Shown: positions 1 through 7,958, counted from the first letter of the stretch. The stretch is DNA of 8,323 nt from Bacteroidota bacterium (GCA_004356305.1 SMXJ01000036.1:1-8323), one strand, 5' to 3'. Program-made: numbers and translations. The notes: generated by a model not told the origin, from the sequence alone.

Positions 1-119
1 GATGTCGCAGTGCAACATTGCGTTGCGATAAGGTCGGGTCTTTTTTATTGAATCAACCTATAAACCACAAACAAGATCGATGTAATTCCAGAACCATCTA
101 TAATGTATTTTACAAAACC

Positions 120-218
120 CCCGCAACAGCGATCGCAGTCCGGGCCCCGATCCCGAGTACTCGGGAGGAGTGGTAAGGAGTTGCCCTGCTACTTCGGATA
201 ACACGGCATAGCGGGCGG
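120..218. other. GC-rich palindrome-dense non-coding block
   Basis: A GC-rich island in an AT-rich, gene-free stretch. It contains three perfect palindromes in a row: GCGATCGC (129-136), GGGCCC (142-147) and TCCCGAGTACTCGGGA (151-166). Flanking arms can also pair: GCAAC at 123-127 with GTTGC at 180-184, or alternatively 183-190 with 210-216 through GCCC/GGGC and GCT/AGC with one bulged base. It lies downstream of the minus-strand ZIP gene, so it could be structured 3' RNA, a multicopy intergenic repeat or a decayed element. It lacks tRNA or rRNA features. Similar GC-rich intergenic blocks seem familiar from flavobacterial genomes, but that is memory and was not checked. Confidence 0.45.
151..166. 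repeat. 16-bp perfect palindrome
   Basis: TCCCGAGTACTCGGGA equals its own reverse complement. The flanking bases (A before, G after) do not extend the symmetry. As RNA it would form a short, stable hairpin. It could be the core of an intergenic palindromic repeat or a protein-binding site. There is no U-tract directly beside it on either strand, so it is not a standard intrinsic terminator. Confidence 0.6.
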
Positions 219-274
219 AAATATCTAGTTAAAAAAAATAAATTCCAGGGATTATAAATTCTCTTTTCAGAATA

Positions 275-943
275 CTAGACAAAATAGGCAACAACAACTC
301 CTAATATAATCGAAAGTAATTTGGCTAAATTAAACTTATGATCCTTGCTGCTCTCAAATAAAATGGTGGTTGACACATGGAGAAAGACTCCGATAGCAAC
401 CGCATTTATTGGTGTTTCATATTCTCTTAATAGTTCCAATTCAGTCGAAAGCAAGCTTCCTAATGGGGTCATTAACCCAAATAGTAACAGGAATATAATA
501 ATGGTCACTTTGTGATAGTTCGCTTTATTGAAAAATAACGCCAAAATAATAGCTATCGGTATTTTATGTATGATCACTCCAATGAGCATACTTTGATTAT
601 TCGCTAACGGGAAGCCCTCCAAAAGTGCATGTATCGACAAACTGATAAAAAGTAACCATGGAAATGATCCGGTATCAGAATGTAAATGTACGTGTCCGTG
701 CTCAGCGCCTTTTGAGAAAAAATCAAGGATTATCTGTAGCAAGATCCCACTCATTATGTACAATCCAATCTCCTTGGAGGGGATTGTAAATACCTCGGGC
801 AGCAAATGAAACAGTGTTACCGAAAGCAGGAAAGACCCGCTAAAAGCCAGAATAATGGGCATTTGCCTGATTCCCTTTTTTTGAAATAATCGCGCAATTA
901 CATACCCAATGGCAACCGCAAGGAAGGGTGCTAAATAGTTCAT
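275..943 (-). CDS. ZIP family metal transporter
   Basis: Inner-membrane divalent-metal transporter of the ZIP family, probably for zinc or a similar cation. The 222 aa protein is almost wholly hydrophobic, with about eight possible membrane helices, as expected for the family. Visible landmarks are HLLPE at 46-50, a His-rich cytosolic-type loop at 82-88 (H82, H84, H86, H88), the helix-4 motif H105-A-L-L-E109-G, the helix-5 motif H126-K-I-P129, TPLGS at 159-163, and FLHVSTTILFE at 187-197. The metal site is atypical: the usual Asn after the first His is Ala106, and the usual acidic residue of the HxxPE-type motif is Ile130. The start codon overlaps the stop of the upstream methyltransferase gene in TGATG, so translation is probably coupled. 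The stop is TAG; a weak hairpin (258-273) and a U8 tract (238-231 on the minus strand) follow, but no strong terminator. Family sure, substrate unknown. Confidence 0.88.
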   Translation of the reverse strand: MNYLAPFLAVAIGYVIARLFQKKGIRQMPIILAFSGSFLLSVTLFHLLPEVFTIPSKEIGLYIMSGILLQIILDFFSKGAEHGHVHLHSDTGSFPWLLFISLSIHALLEGFPLANNQSMLIGVIIHKIPIAIILALFFNKANYHKVTIIIFLLLFGLMTPLGSLLSTELELLREYETPINAVAIGVFLHVSTTILFESSKDHKFNLAKLLSIILGVVVAYFV

Positions 944-1677
944 CAGTTAAAGATAAGGATTAATCGTTCTGAGGATACCTCGTTATAATCGTTCAATTGA
1001 TAATCGCCAAAACAATGTTTCAACATAATACCGGTCCGACCGAAATAGCGAAGGAAATCCTTTAAGGTAAGGGCTCTTACTTTTTCGGTGAAATCATATT
1101 CCTTTCCTCCATGAGTAAAGTTTATGTTTTTGATAAAATGGTCGTCTTCGAGGTATTTTTCGATATGGAATGTAATGTCATCGATTACTTTAGTTTCATT
1201 TGGAACGAGATTTTTGATCACATTACCGGAATTCAAAAAATCGATCACTGCACAACCGTTATCTTTGAGCCCGGCTTTTATTGCTTTAAGCGTTCGCAAA
1301 TTGTCCTCTTCATCTTCGAAATAGCCAAAACTTGTAAATAAATTAAATATAGCATCGAACTTCTTCTGAAAAGAAAGGCTCATATCATGTTCTATAAATT
1401 GAAGGGATTCATTTTCAAATTGTTTTGCGTGCAAAATGCTCGCAGCAGATAGATCTGCTCCAACCACGCGGTATCCAAGTTTATTGAGATAAACAGAATG
1501 CCTGCCTTTACCACAGGCCAGGTCCAGTATTTCGCTTTTTTTCGGTAATTTCAAAAAGGTGGTCAAATGATCCATAAAATTTTCCGCCTCTTTATTATCC
1601 CTGTCCCTGTACAATATATGGTAATAGGGCGAGTCGAACCATGATGAATACCAAAAATGGCCTGCTTCTTTTTGCAT
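943..1677 (-). CDS. Class I SAM-dependent methyltransferase
   Basis: Soluble SAM-dependent methyltransferase with a Rossmann fold, 244 aa, substrate unknown. Motif I is I50-L-D-L-A-C-G-K-G-R-H60, and the following strand ends in the acidic residue that binds the SAM ribose (GAD75LS). The strand-4 region FDAIFNLFTSFGYF (107-120) is characteristic of small-molecule-type Methyltransf_25/11 proteins; no nucleic-acid-binding domain is attached. The C-terminal SSERLILIF strand is also typical. The start at 1677 is supported by the aromatic N-terminus (FWYSSWFDSPYYHILY) that often precedes the fold in this group. It is the first gene of a two-gene unit with the ZIP transporter (1-nt overlap) and is divergent from the THUMP methyltransferase gene 58 bp away. 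Any shared role with the transporter is not evident from sequence. Confidence 0.87.
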   Translation of the reverse strand: MQKEAGHFWYSSWFDSPYYHILYRDRDNKEAENFMDHLTTFLKLPKKSEILDLACGKGRHSVYLNKLGYRVVGADLSAASILHAKQFENESLQFIEHDMSLSFQKKFDAIFNLFTSFGYFEDEEDNLRTLKAIKAGLKDNGCAVIDFLNSGNVIKNLVPNETKVIDDITFHIEKYLEDDHFIKNINFTHGGKEYDFTEKVRALTLKDFLRYFGRTGIMLKHCFGDYQLNDYNEVSSERLILIFN

Positions 1678-1682
1678 CCTAA

Positions 1683-1714
1683 TTGTTTTGCGGTGCTAAA
1701 ATACTTTATTTTTG
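1683..1714 (+). promoter_or_regulatory. Candidate Bacteroidota-type promoter for the THUMP methyltransferase
   Basis: TATTTTTG at 1707-1714 matches the Bacteroidota -7 consensus TAnnTTTG and is followed by C. Upstream TTG triplets occur at 1683-1685 (21-bp spacer) and 1688-1690 (16-bp spacer), either usable as the -33 element. Transcription would start near 1720, giving a leader of about 15 nt before the ATG at 1736. This is a consensus match by eye, with no experimental support. Confidence 0.5.
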
Positions 1715-1735
1715 CAGGATTGAAAGAGACATTAG

Positions 1736-2902
1736 ATGGAAAAAAATTTTAAAATGCTGGCTAAAACCTTGTTTGGGTTGGAGGATCTGCTGGCTGAAGA
1801 ACTCAGGAAATTAGGGGCTTCTAATATTGAAAAAGGTACGAGAAATGTTTCTTTCGAGGGCGATCGTGGTTTCATGTATAAGGCCAACCTTTGTTGTCGC
1901 ACCGCCATTAAAGTATTGAAACCGATCTCTGCATTTAATGTTTTTACCGAAGAGGATCTGTATAAAAAAGTTTATGAGATCCCCTGGGAGAATTATATGG
2001 ATGCCAATGGCTCTTTAGCTGTTGATGCCACGGTTTTTTCAAAAAAGTTCACCCATTCCAAATATATTTCCCTCAAAACAAAAGACGCCATCGTAGATCG
2101 TTTTCGGGACAAGGAAGGGGAGCGGCCCAATGTGGATCTGGACCATCCAACCCTTCGGATTAACGTTCATATCGACCGGAATATTTGCACCGTTTCCCTG
2201 GACAGCTCCGGGCGATCCTTGCATAAGAGGGGCTATAAAGTGGAGAATACTTTCGCGCCTATCAATGAGGTGCTGGCAGCCGGTATGGTGATGCTTGCCG
2301 GATGGAACGGACAGTGTGATCTGCTTGACCCCATGTGTGGTGGTGGAACCATTCTAACCGAGGCGGCAATGATCGCCTGTAATATTCCACCCAATTTGAA
2401 TAGAGAAGAATTTGGCTTTGAGACCTGGAAGGACTTCGATGTTGATCTGTTCGAATTGATCGAAGCTTCTGCGTTGAAGAAGATAAAAGATTTCCATTTT
2501 AAGATCTACGGATTTGATAAAGACACCGTTTCGGTACAAAAGGCCAGGAACAATGTAAAGAGCGCCAACCTTCAGGATTTTGTTGAGATCGAAACACAGG
2601 ATTTTTTTGAAACCAAAAAGGAAGGGGATCGTTATTTATATCTGGTATTTAATCCTCCTTACGACGAGCGGCTCTCTATTTCGAATGTATCAGACTTCTA
2701 CGCAAGCATAGGAACTACCCTTAAACACGGTTATCCCGGATCACAGGCCTGGATGATCTCTTCAAACATGGAAGCCTTGAAAAGTGTGGGATTACGTCCG
2801 TCCAGGCGAATTAAACTATTCAACGGAAAGTTGGAGAGTAAATTCGTTCGCTACGATATGTATCAGGGCAGTAAAAAGGCCAAGAAGCAGGTTACTTCTT
2901 GA
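1736..2902 (+). CDS. THUMP-domain class I SAM-dependent RNA methyltransferase (RlmL-like)
   Basis: Probable rRNA guanine-N2 methyltransferase, related to the N-terminal half of E. coli RlmKL (23S rRNA m2G2445). The 388 aa run in the family order: an N-terminal ferredoxin-like part (KNFKMLAKTLFGLEDLLAEEL), a THUMP RNA-binding domain at roughly 45-155, the linker HKRGYK/APINEVLAAG (163-183), then the Rossmann methyltransferase. SAM motif I is D198-P-M-C-G-G-G-T205, and the catalytic motif is N306-P-P-Y309 followed by DERL. NPPY fits amino-group methylation of a base. The length suits a stand-alone RlmL-type enzyme without the RlmK half. A candidate promoter lies just upstream; no clear Shine-Dalgarno is seen. 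The 3' end overlaps the convergent DUF6048-type gene by 11 nt. The exact target nucleotide is inferred from family. Confidence 0.9.
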   Translation: MEKNFKMLAKTLFGLEDLLAEELRKLGASNIEKGTRNVSFEGDRGFMYKANLCCRTAIKVLKPISAFNVFTEEDLYKKVYEIPWENYMDANGSLAVDATVFSKKFTHSKYISLKTKDAIVDRFRDKEGERPNVDLDHPTLRINVHIDRNICTVSLDSSGRSLHKRGYKVENTFAPINEVLAAGMVMLAGWNGQCDLLDPMCGGGTILTEAAMIACNIPPNLNREEFGFETWKDFDVDLFELIEASALKKIKDFHFKIYGFDKDTVSVQKARNNVKSANLQDFVEIETQDFFETKKEGDRYLYLVFNPPYDERLSISNVSDFYASIGTTLKHGYPGSQAWMISSNMEALKSVGLRPSRRIKLFNGKLESKFVRYDMYQGSKKAKKQVTS

Positions 2903-3614
2903 TTATGGGAATTAAATAGGTAATAGAATAGCCATATCCGGCACCATAGTCACTGAAATCATAGGTTCGGTTAAATCCCGGTATGATCAAATTATCAAAA
3001 TTTACGGGTTTGTCGTCACTTATCAGACGTTTTAGTTCAAGGTGAAGTGACAGGTATAAATTATTGACGATCTCGGTTTTAACACCCACTTGTAATTCCA
3101 CCCAGCTGGCTGTAAGTCCATTAAATTTTTGTTCCGTAACGATAAACTCCGTCGGGAAAGTGATATCTGAAGTGAATACCCTGTAGCCCGTCAATTCTTG
3201 TGAAAAACTTGCCAGACCATATCGTAATCCTGCATAGATGGCATTGTTCATTCCCAACCAGTTGTTGTACATATTGAAGTCGGCCCCCAGTTTTATATAG
3301 CTTCCTTTGGTAGTAGCAGTTAAATTCTCCTCATCCCATTCCCGGGTTTCATTTCCAAATTCAGCGGCGGCATAGAATCTTTTCGAAAACCGTAGATCAC
3401 CCAGCACTTCAAAGCCTGAATAGTCATTTTCGAATGCTGTACGCGCCAATTTGGACAGATCGGCCCCGATGCGCAGCCCGTATTTATGGACCCTTTTAGG
3501 AACGCTATCTGTTTTGGAAGCTATTGTTTCTTGTGCCATCATTGAAACAGGCACGAGTAGCATACTAATGGAAAATAATAAGATGTGCTTCATTTTCATT
3601 TGCAATGGTGTCAT
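2892..3614 (-). CDS. DUF6048 family protein, predicted outer-membrane or envelope protein
   Basis: A 240 aa protein matching what I recall of the flavobacterial DUF6048 family; function unknown. It has a signal peptide: a basic start, a hydrophobic core at about 10-24, and a probable cleavage after SMMAQ28. The mature part has alternating polar and aromatic strands typical of a small beta-barrel: YSGFEVLGDLRFSKRFYAAAEFG (65-87), TKGSYIKLGADFNMYNNWLG (102-121), AIYAGLRYGLASFSQ (125-139), WVELQVGVKTEI (171-182), PGFNRTYDF (212-220), and a closing strand ending YLIPIIKK. The start is uncertain: Met1, Met6 (3599) and Met8 (3593) are all usable, none with a clear ribosome-binding site, and overlap with the upstream lipoprotein gene would be 50, 35 or 29 nt. 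It is the last gene of the rlmD cluster; the conserved pairing with DUF6452 suggests a joint envelope role (inference). Confidence 0.82.
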   Translation of the reverse strand: MTPLQMKMKHILLFSISMLLVPVSMMAQETIASKTDSVPKRVHKYGLRIGADLSKLARTAFENDYSGFEVLGDLRFSKRFYAAAEFGNETREWDEENLTATTKGSYIKLGADFNMYNNWLGMNNAIYAGLRYGLASFSQELTGYRVFTSDITFPTEFIVTEQKFNGLTASWVELQVGVKTEIVNNLYLSLHLELKRLISDDKPVNFDNLIIPGFNRTYDFSDYGAGYGYSITYLIPIIKK

Positions 3615-4059
3615 TTAAAATGATAAAGTCCCGAATCCAATTCTCATTTCCTACTTCCGGTTCAACGGCAACTCCCAAGCCGTTGTAAACTGTTTTAAAG
3701 GCACAGGCTCTATTCACGTAAATGTCCTGGGTGCTGTATGTAAAGGAAATTATATCGGTATTGGTGTTTATGGAATCGCCACTATTCTTGATGAATTGAA
3801 ATTCTGAAATCGTAGTACTGGTATTTAGCGGAATTGCGACCAAAGTATCCGAAGTTCCAAGGAAAGCTTCGATGGTGTCCGAATCATTTACCAAAACCCG
3901 CAATGATGTGACTGCTTTGATCTCAAGTCGGTTGGTGATGTCTCTGAATTCGATCAATAAAAGGGGGGTGGTGGGAGTGTCTTCGGAACAAATATCATCG
4001 AGGGTACAGCCGGCAAAGGCAATTATCAATAAAACTGAAGCGATTATTTTTTTTTTCAT
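3565..4059 (-). CDS. DUF6452 family lipoprotein
   Basis: A 164 aa predicted lipoprotein matching what I recall of the flavobacterial DUF6452 family; function unknown. Residues 1-18 form a lipoprotein signal peptide: MKKK, hydrophobic core, and lipobox F-A-G-C18. The sequence after the lipidated Cys is acidic (TLDDICSED), which may act as a surface-export signal as known for Bacteroidota lipoproteins. The mature part looks rich in beta structure. C24 and C119 are the only other cysteines and could form a disulfide. The ATG follows the rlmD stop by 7 nt, with GGGA just before it, so it is co-transcribed with rlmD; its 3' end overlaps the DUF6048-type gene. Ten consecutive A bases follow the ATG (codons 2-5), a possible slippage site. 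Confidence 0.83.
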   Translation of the reverse strand: MKKKIIASVLLIIAFAGCTLDDICSEDTPTTPLLLIEFRDITNRLEIKAVTSLRVLVNDSDTIEAFLGTSDTLVAIPLNTSTTISEFQFIKNSGDSINTNTDIISFTYSTQDIYVNRACAFKTVYNGLGVAVEPEVGNENWIRDFIILNDTIANENEAHLIIFH

Positions 4060-4066
4060 TCCCTAA

Positions 4067-5479
4067 TCAGGCTCTTTTTTCCAAAAGTACAACATTTTCC
4101 ACGTGGTGGGTTTGTGGGAACATATCAACCGGTTGTACCTTTTTAACGCTGTAATGTGAATCCAGTAAAGCCAGATCCCTTGCCTGTGTTGCACTGTTAC
4201 AGCTTACGTAAACGATCTTTTCGGCATTCAGGCTAATAAGTTGCGTTACAACAGCTTTGTGCATACCATCCCGGGGTGGGTCGGTTATTACTACATCGGG
4301 TATGCCATGAGTCGAAATAAATTCAGCATTGAATACTTTTTTCATATCACCGACAAAGAATTCGACATTGTCGATCCCGTTCAATTCTGCATTTTCCTGT
4401 GCTGACATAACCGCTTCCGGCACCGACTCTATCCCCACCACTTTCTTAGCATTTTTAGCGATAAATTGAGCGATGGTACCGGTGCCTGTGTATAGGTCGT
4501 ATACCAATTGGTCACCGGTCAGGCCTGCGAAATCCCGGATTACTTTATATAATTCGTAGGCTTGTTCGCTGTTGGTTTGGTAAAATGACTTGGCTTTGAT
4601 CTTAAACTTCAAGCCCTCCATTTCTTCGAAGATATGGTCTCTTCCGAAGTAACAAATAACATCCTGATCATAGATGGTATCATTTCCTTTTGAATTGATC
4701 ACATATTGAAGGGAATTTATCTCCGTAAATTCTTCCGCAACAGCATCCAAAAGTTGTTTGCGCTTTGATTCATCCACTTCATAAAACTGAACGAGGACCA
4801 TCAGCTCTCCAATACTGCTAATACGGATGATCAGGGTTCGCAGTGAGCCTTCCTGTTTTCTTGTATTGAAAAATGATAAGCCAAACTCTTCCGCCTTGGC
4901 TTTTATAAAATTCCGAATCGCATTACTTGGGTCCCGTTGCAGGTGACATTTGTCTATGTCCAGGATCTTATCCCACATCCCGGGAATATGTAACCCCAGG
5001 GCGTTCCTGTTTTCGATCACGACATCACTTTCGATCTGCTCTTTGGTCAGCCATTTATTATCGCTAAATGAGAACTCCATTTTATTGCGGTAGAAGTACT
5101 GATCTGCTGCACCTAAAATAGGGGAGACATCGGGAATTTCTATTCCCCCCAAACGCTTTAAATTGTTCTCTACTTCCTTCTGTTTGTAATATAGCTGATG
5201 TTCATAGCCCATATGTTGCCATTTACAGCCTCCACAGGTACCAAAATAATCACAGACCGGATCGACTCGCTTTTCAGAATATTTTGAAAATGATATCGCG
5301 GTTCCTTCGTAATAGGATTTTCGTTGTTTATGGGTTTGAACTGTAGCAATATCGCCCGGGACAGCATTGTTGATGAATACAACCCGGCCATCTTCAGCTC
5401 TGGCTACTGCTTTGCCTTTTGCTCCCGCATCTATTACTTCCAGGTTTTCAAGGATCACTCTTTTCTTTCGTCTGGCCAT
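4067..5479 (-). CDS. rlmD: 23S rRNA (uracil-1939-C5)-methyltransferase RlmD
   Basis: Makes 5-methyluridine at position 1939 (E. coli numbering) of 23S rRNA, using SAM. The 470 aa show the full RlmD layout: an N-terminal TRAM domain (about 8-60, with GAKGKAVAR and VPGD), an iron-sulfur cluster site C76-x5-C82-x2-C85 plus the distant C178, a central domain, and a C-terminal Rossmann fold. SAM motif I is Y327-D-L-Y-T-G-T-G-T; then D400-P-P-R403-DG; the nucleophile is C427 in VSCN; and the general base is E461 in HHVENV. All key residues are present, so it should be active. RlmCD- or RumA-type relatives are possible, but the cysteine set fits RlmD. It is the first gene of a cluster with the DUF6452- and DUF6048-type genes, divergent from the sigma-factor gene. 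Confidence 0.93.
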   Translation of the reverse strand: MARRKKRVILENLEVIDAGAKGKAVARAEDGRVVFINNAVPGDIATVQTHKQRKSYYEGTAISFSKYSEKRVDPVCDYFGTCGGCKWQHMGYEHQLYYKQKEVENNLKRLGGIEIPDVSPILGAADQYFYRNKMEFSFSDNKWLTKEQIESDVVIENRNALGLHIPGMWDKILDIDKCHLQRDPSNAIRNFIKAKAEEFGLSFFNTRKQEGSLRTLIIRISSIGELMVLVQFYEVDESKRKQLLDAVAEEFTEINSLQYVINSKGNDTIYDQDVICYFGRDHIFEEMEGLKFKIKAKSFYQTNSEQAYELYKVIRDFAGLTGDQLVYDLYTGTGTIAQFIAKNAKKVVGIESVPEAVMSAQENAELNGIDNVEFFVGDMKKVFNAEFISTHGIPDVVITDPPRDGMHKAVVTQLISLNAEKIVYVSCNSATQARDLALLDSHYSVKKVQPVDMFPQTHHVENVVLLEKRA

Positions 5480-5484
5480 AGGCG

Positions 5485-5492
5485 CAAAAATA
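5485..5492 (-). promoter_or_regulatory. Candidate -7 element for rlmD
   Basis: On the minus strand, TATTTTTG (5492 down to 5485) followed by C matches the TAnnTTTG consensus, the same octamer as in front of the THUMP methyltransferase gene. Only 5 nt separate it from the rlmD ATG, so the transcript would be leaderless or nearly so. No TTG lies 17-23 bp upstream, which weakens the call. Confidence 0.3.
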
Positions 5493-5532
5493 AGAATAGC
5501 AATGAAGATAATTATTATTTATTCAGCTAATC

Positions 5533-5548
5533 TTATCTTAAGAGATAA
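5533..5548. promoter_or_regulatory. Inverted repeat in the rlmD / sigma-factor divergent region
   Basis: TTATCT (5533-5538) and AGATAA (5543-5548) are perfect inverted copies separated by TAAG. The site lies in the 116-bp gap between two divergent genes and just upstream of the candidate sigma-factor promoter, so an operator is possible. The low complexity of the gap makes chance occurrence plausible too. Confidence 0.35.
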
Positions 5549-5553
5549 AAAAA

Positions 5554-5578
5554 TGAACCATTTTATAATTCCGACGTC
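5554..5578 (+). promoter_or_regulatory. Candidate ECF-type promoter of the sigma-factor operon
   Basis: TGAACC (5554-5559) and CGTC (5575-5578) are 15 bp apart, resembling the general ECF promoter form (AAC-containing -35, CGTC/CGTA-like -10, spacer of about 15-17 bp). Transcription would begin near 5585, leaving about 10 nt, including GGTAGAG, before the ATG at 5596. If real, the sigma factor drives its own operon. Pattern match only. Confidence 0.4.
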
Positions 5579-5595
5579 CTTATGGTAGAGACCAA

Positions 5596-6156
5596 ATGAC
5601 CATTAGTAATAAAATATTCGATTCGTGGCTTGTTGTACAATGTCAATCCGGTGATGAAAAGGGTATGACGCTGCTAGTAAAGCGATGGCATATGAAATTT
5701 TGCAAGCATGCCTATTACTATACCAAGGATCTGGATAGTGCGAAAGATGTCGCTCAGGATAGTTGGAGTATCATCATGAAAAGAATAGGGAGTCTTAAAG
5801 ACACTAACAAGTTTGGAAGTTGGGCTATGGCTATCGTAACGCGGAAATCCATCGATTGGTTACGAAAACGTAAAAAAGAAACCACGCAAAAAGAATTATA
5901 TCATGATAACGCTACTATTATTAGTTCTGACGATTTCGTTGAAGATTCTGAGAATGATCTCATTTTGATGAGACAACTCATCGCGCGACTCCCAAAAGAA
6001 CAACAGCTAGTGCTCACTTTTTTTTATATGGAGGAATTTACGATCAACGAAATAAGTGGAATTTTAAAAGTACCCTCAGGTACTGTAAAATCACGACTAT
6101 TCAAAGCGAGAGAAAAATTAAAACAAAGTCTAAAAAATAGAAATTATGAAAAATAA
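5596..6156 (+). CDS. RNA polymerase ECF-type sigma-70 family sigma factor
   Basis: An alternative sigma factor of 186 aa with the two-domain ECF build. Region 2 (about 24-92) includes the core-binding DSAKDVAQDSWSIIMKRIGSL stretch (47-67) and FGSWAMAIVTRKSIDWLRKRKK (73-94). An acidic linker follows (112-121). Region 4 (about 130-178) has LPKEQQLVLTFFYMEEFTINEIS and the helix-turn-helix recognition segment VPSGTVKSRLFKAREKLKQ (159-177), which reads the -35 element. The ATG follows GGTAGAG by 5 nt, a passable ribosome-binding site. It overlaps the next gene by 11 nt, so the two are co-translated. The gene looks more AT-rich than its neighbours by eye. The regulon is unknown; the adjacent membrane protein suggests control by an envelope signal. 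Confidence 0.92.
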   Translation: MTISNKIFDSWLVVQCQSGDEKGMTLLVKRWHMKFCKHAYYYTKDLDSAKDVAQDSWSIIMKRIGSLKDTNKFGSWAMAIVTRKSIDWLRKRKKETTQKELYHDNATIISSDDFVEDSENDLILMRQLIARLPKEQQLVLTFFYMEEFTINEISGILKVPSGTVKSRLFKAREKLKQSLKNRNYEK

Positions 6157-6529
6157 ATTGGAAAATATTGACAAATTGATCAAGGAATCATTAACTCAGG
6201 AAGAAGCGGCATTTTATGCCGAACTCGATGAACAAAACCCGTTTGAAATGCTAGAAGGATTATTTCATGGCAGGAACAGATGGATCATAATATTGATAAA
6301 TGTTATTCTTTTAATATTTTTCGGACTATTCATTTATTGTTTGATACAATTCTTGAATGCAGAAGCCACAAACGACCTTATTCTATGGGCGGCATCAGGC
6401 TTCGCATCATTCGCTATCGTTGGATTTCTTAAACTGTTTACATGGATGCAAATGGACAAAAACGCGATTTTACGTGAGATTAAGCGGTTAGAATTGCAAG
6501 TTTCATCCCTGGCCGGGAAAATGTCATAA
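6146..6529 (+). CDS. DUF6768 family membrane protein, possible sigma-factor regulator
   Basis: A 127 aa small membrane protein matching what I recall of flavobacterial DUF6768; no established function. Residues 1-45 are a charged, probably cytosolic, segment (LENIDKLIKESLTQEEAAFY, then NPFEMLEGLF). Two hydrophobic helices follow at about 46-70 and 78-100, then a charged C-terminal helix at 103-124 with heptad-like spacing. This predicts a hairpin with both ends in the cytoplasm. The 11-nt overlap with the sigma gene suggests an anti-sigma or signal-transmitting role, with the N- or C-terminal helix contacting the sigma factor. That role is inference: no zinc-binding HxxxCxxC anti-sigma motif or FecR domain is present. 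Confidence 0.8.
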   Translation: MKNKLENIDKLIKESLTQEEAAFYAELDEQNPFEMLEGLFHGRNRWIIILINVILLIFFGLFIYCLIQFLNAEATNDLILWAASGFASFAIVGFLKLFTWMQMDKNAILREIKRLELQVSSLAGKMS

Positions 6530-6619
6530 TTGTAGTTAAAGAAGATACTTATATTTAGTAATTTGCCGGCTGAAGGATGATTTCTCTCCGGTAAGCAGGA
6601 ATCGAGGTTGTTACACTAT

Positions 6620-6627
6620 TAATTTTG
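6620..6627 (+). promoter_or_regulatory. Candidate -7 element for rocD
   Basis: TAATTTTG fits TAnnTTTG, but it is only 8 nt before the rocD ATG and has no TTG at the expected distance. A second partial match, TAATTTG (6559-6565), would leave a leader of about 60 nt. The 106-bp gap after the DUF6768-type gene shows nothing else clear, so rocD may have either promoter or receive read-through. Confidence 0.2.
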
Positions 6628-6635
6628 AAGAAAAC

Positions 6636-7895
6636 ATGTCAGTTTTGGAAAAAACTTCTTCGCAACATGCGATCGATCTGGAGAACAAATACGGAGCCCA
6701 TAATTATCACTCGTTGCCGGTAGTTTTGAACAGGGGAGAAGGGGTGTTCGTTTGGGATGTGGAAGGTAAAAGATACTACGATTTCCTTTCGGCTTATTCC
6801 GCGGTGAATCAAGGGCATTGTCACCCAAAAATCCTCTCGGCTATGATGGCTCAGGCGCAAACCTTATCACTCACTTCCCGTGCTTTTTACAATGATATCC
6901 TTGGGAAATATGAGAAATACGTGAATGAATATTTCGGTTATGATAAGCTGTTACCGATGAATACTGGGGCTGAAGCCGTTGAAACTGCTATAAAAATCTG
7001 TCGTCGCTGGGGATATGAAAAGAAGGGTATAGCCGAAAATAAAGCAGAGATCATAGTTTGTAAAAATAATTTTCATGGAAGAACTACTACAATTATTTCA
7101 TTTTCGAACGATCCGGTGGCCCGTGAGAACTTTGGACCCTATACACACGGATTTATTAAGGTAGAATATGACAATTTAGCCGAATTGGAAGAGGCCTTGA
7201 TTAGCGATAATAATGTAGCCGGGTTCCTGGTGGAGCCAATACAGGGAGAGGCGGGAGTTTATGTACCCGCTGAAGGTTATTTACGTAAGGCAAAGGCAAT
7301 CTGTGAAAAGCACAATGTGTTATTTATTGCAGACGAAATACAAACAGGAATCGCCCGTACGGGAAAATTGCTGGCAGTTGATCATGAAAACGTGAAACCG
7401 GACATCCTGATCTTAGGGAAAGCACTGAGTGGTGGAGCCTACCCGGTCTCGGCCGTATTGGCGAATAACCCGGTTATGGACGTGATCACACCCGGTTCCC
7501 ACGGTTCTACATTTGGTGGAAATCCTATCGCTGCAGCCGTTGCTATGGCCGCCCTCGATGTGGTTAAAGATGAGAAACTCGCTGAAAATGCGTTTCGTTT
7601 GGGAGAGCTCTTCCGAAGTGAATTGAATACTTATATCGAGAAAAGTTCAATTTGCAAATTGGTACGTGGTAAAGGCTTGTTGAATGCAGTCGTTATTAAT
7701 GAGACCGATGAAAGCGATGCCGCCTGGAATATTTGTCTTAGATTAAAAGAAAATGGCCTATTAGCGAAACCAACACACGGAAATATTATTCGATTTGCGC
7801 CTCCTTTGGTAATGACTGAAGAACAATTACTCGATTGTATCTCGATCATCACCAAAACGTTTGGAGAATTTGAAGACCAGTCACTGCAAAACTAA
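6636..7895 (+). CDS. rocD: Ornithine aminotransferase (ornithine--oxo-acid transaminase)
   Basis: A PLP-dependent class III aminotransferase that moves the delta-amino group of ornithine to 2-oxoglutarate, giving glutamate-5-semialdehyde for proline or glutamate formation in arginine catabolism. The 419 aa are the usual full length. Visible landmarks are SAYSAVNQGHCHPKI (52-66, with the substrate-contacting Tyr54), the PLP phosphate site MNTGAEAVETAIK (108-120), FHGRT (146-150), EPIQGEAGV (200-208), the cofactor Asp in I231-A-D233-E-I-Q-T-G, the PLP lysine K262 in LILGKALSGGAYPVSA, GSHGSTFGGNP (287-297), and R386 in IIRFAPPL. These sequences are closer to OAT than to acetylornithine or GABA aminotransferases. 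It ends at a strong terminator. All catalytic residues are present. Confidence 0.95.
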   Translation: MSVLEKTSSQHAIDLENKYGAHNYHSLPVVLNRGEGVFVWDVEGKRYYDFLSAYSAVNQGHCHPKILSAMMAQAQTLSLTSRAFYNDILGKYEKYVNEYFGYDKLLPMNTGAEAVETAIKICRRWGYEKKGIAENKAEIIVCKNNFHGRTTTIISFSNDPVARENFGPYTHGFIKVEYDNLAELEEALISDNNVAGFLVEPIQGEAGVYVPAEGYLRKAKAICEKHNVLFIADEIQTGIARTGKLLAVDHENVKPDILILGKALSGGAYPVSAVLANNPVMDVITPGSHGSTFGGNPIAAAVAMAALDVVKDEKLAENAFRLGELFRSELNTYIEKSSICKLVRGKGLLNAVVINETDESDAAWNICLRLKENGLLAKPTHGNIIRFAPPLVMTEEQLLDCISIITKTFGEFEDQSLQN

Positions 7896-7902
7896 CCTCA
7901 TA

Positions 7903-7958
7903 AAAAACGTCCGCCCTTTTTGGTCACTGAACTTGTCGAAGTGAAGGCGGACGTTTTT
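7903..7958. terminator. Bidirectional intrinsic terminator between rocD and the CCC-motif gene
   Basis: Two perfectly complementary 13-nt arms, AAAAACGTCCGCC (7903-7915) and GGCGGACGTTTTT (7946-7958), form a GC-centred stem with an A-tract on one side and a T-tract on the other. It can therefore stop transcription from rocD and from the convergent gene. The 30-nt loop is unusually long because it carries a REP-like sequence. Confidence 0.88.
7925..7943. repeat. REP-like sequence within the terminator loop
   Basis: CACTGAACTTGTCGAAGTG closely resembles the CACTGAGCTTGTCGAAGTG type of short intergenic repeat common in bacterial genomes; this is recalled, not searched. Its ends (CACT/AGTG) are complementary, and ACTT-GTCG-AAGT can form an inner hairpin. 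Confidence 0.45.
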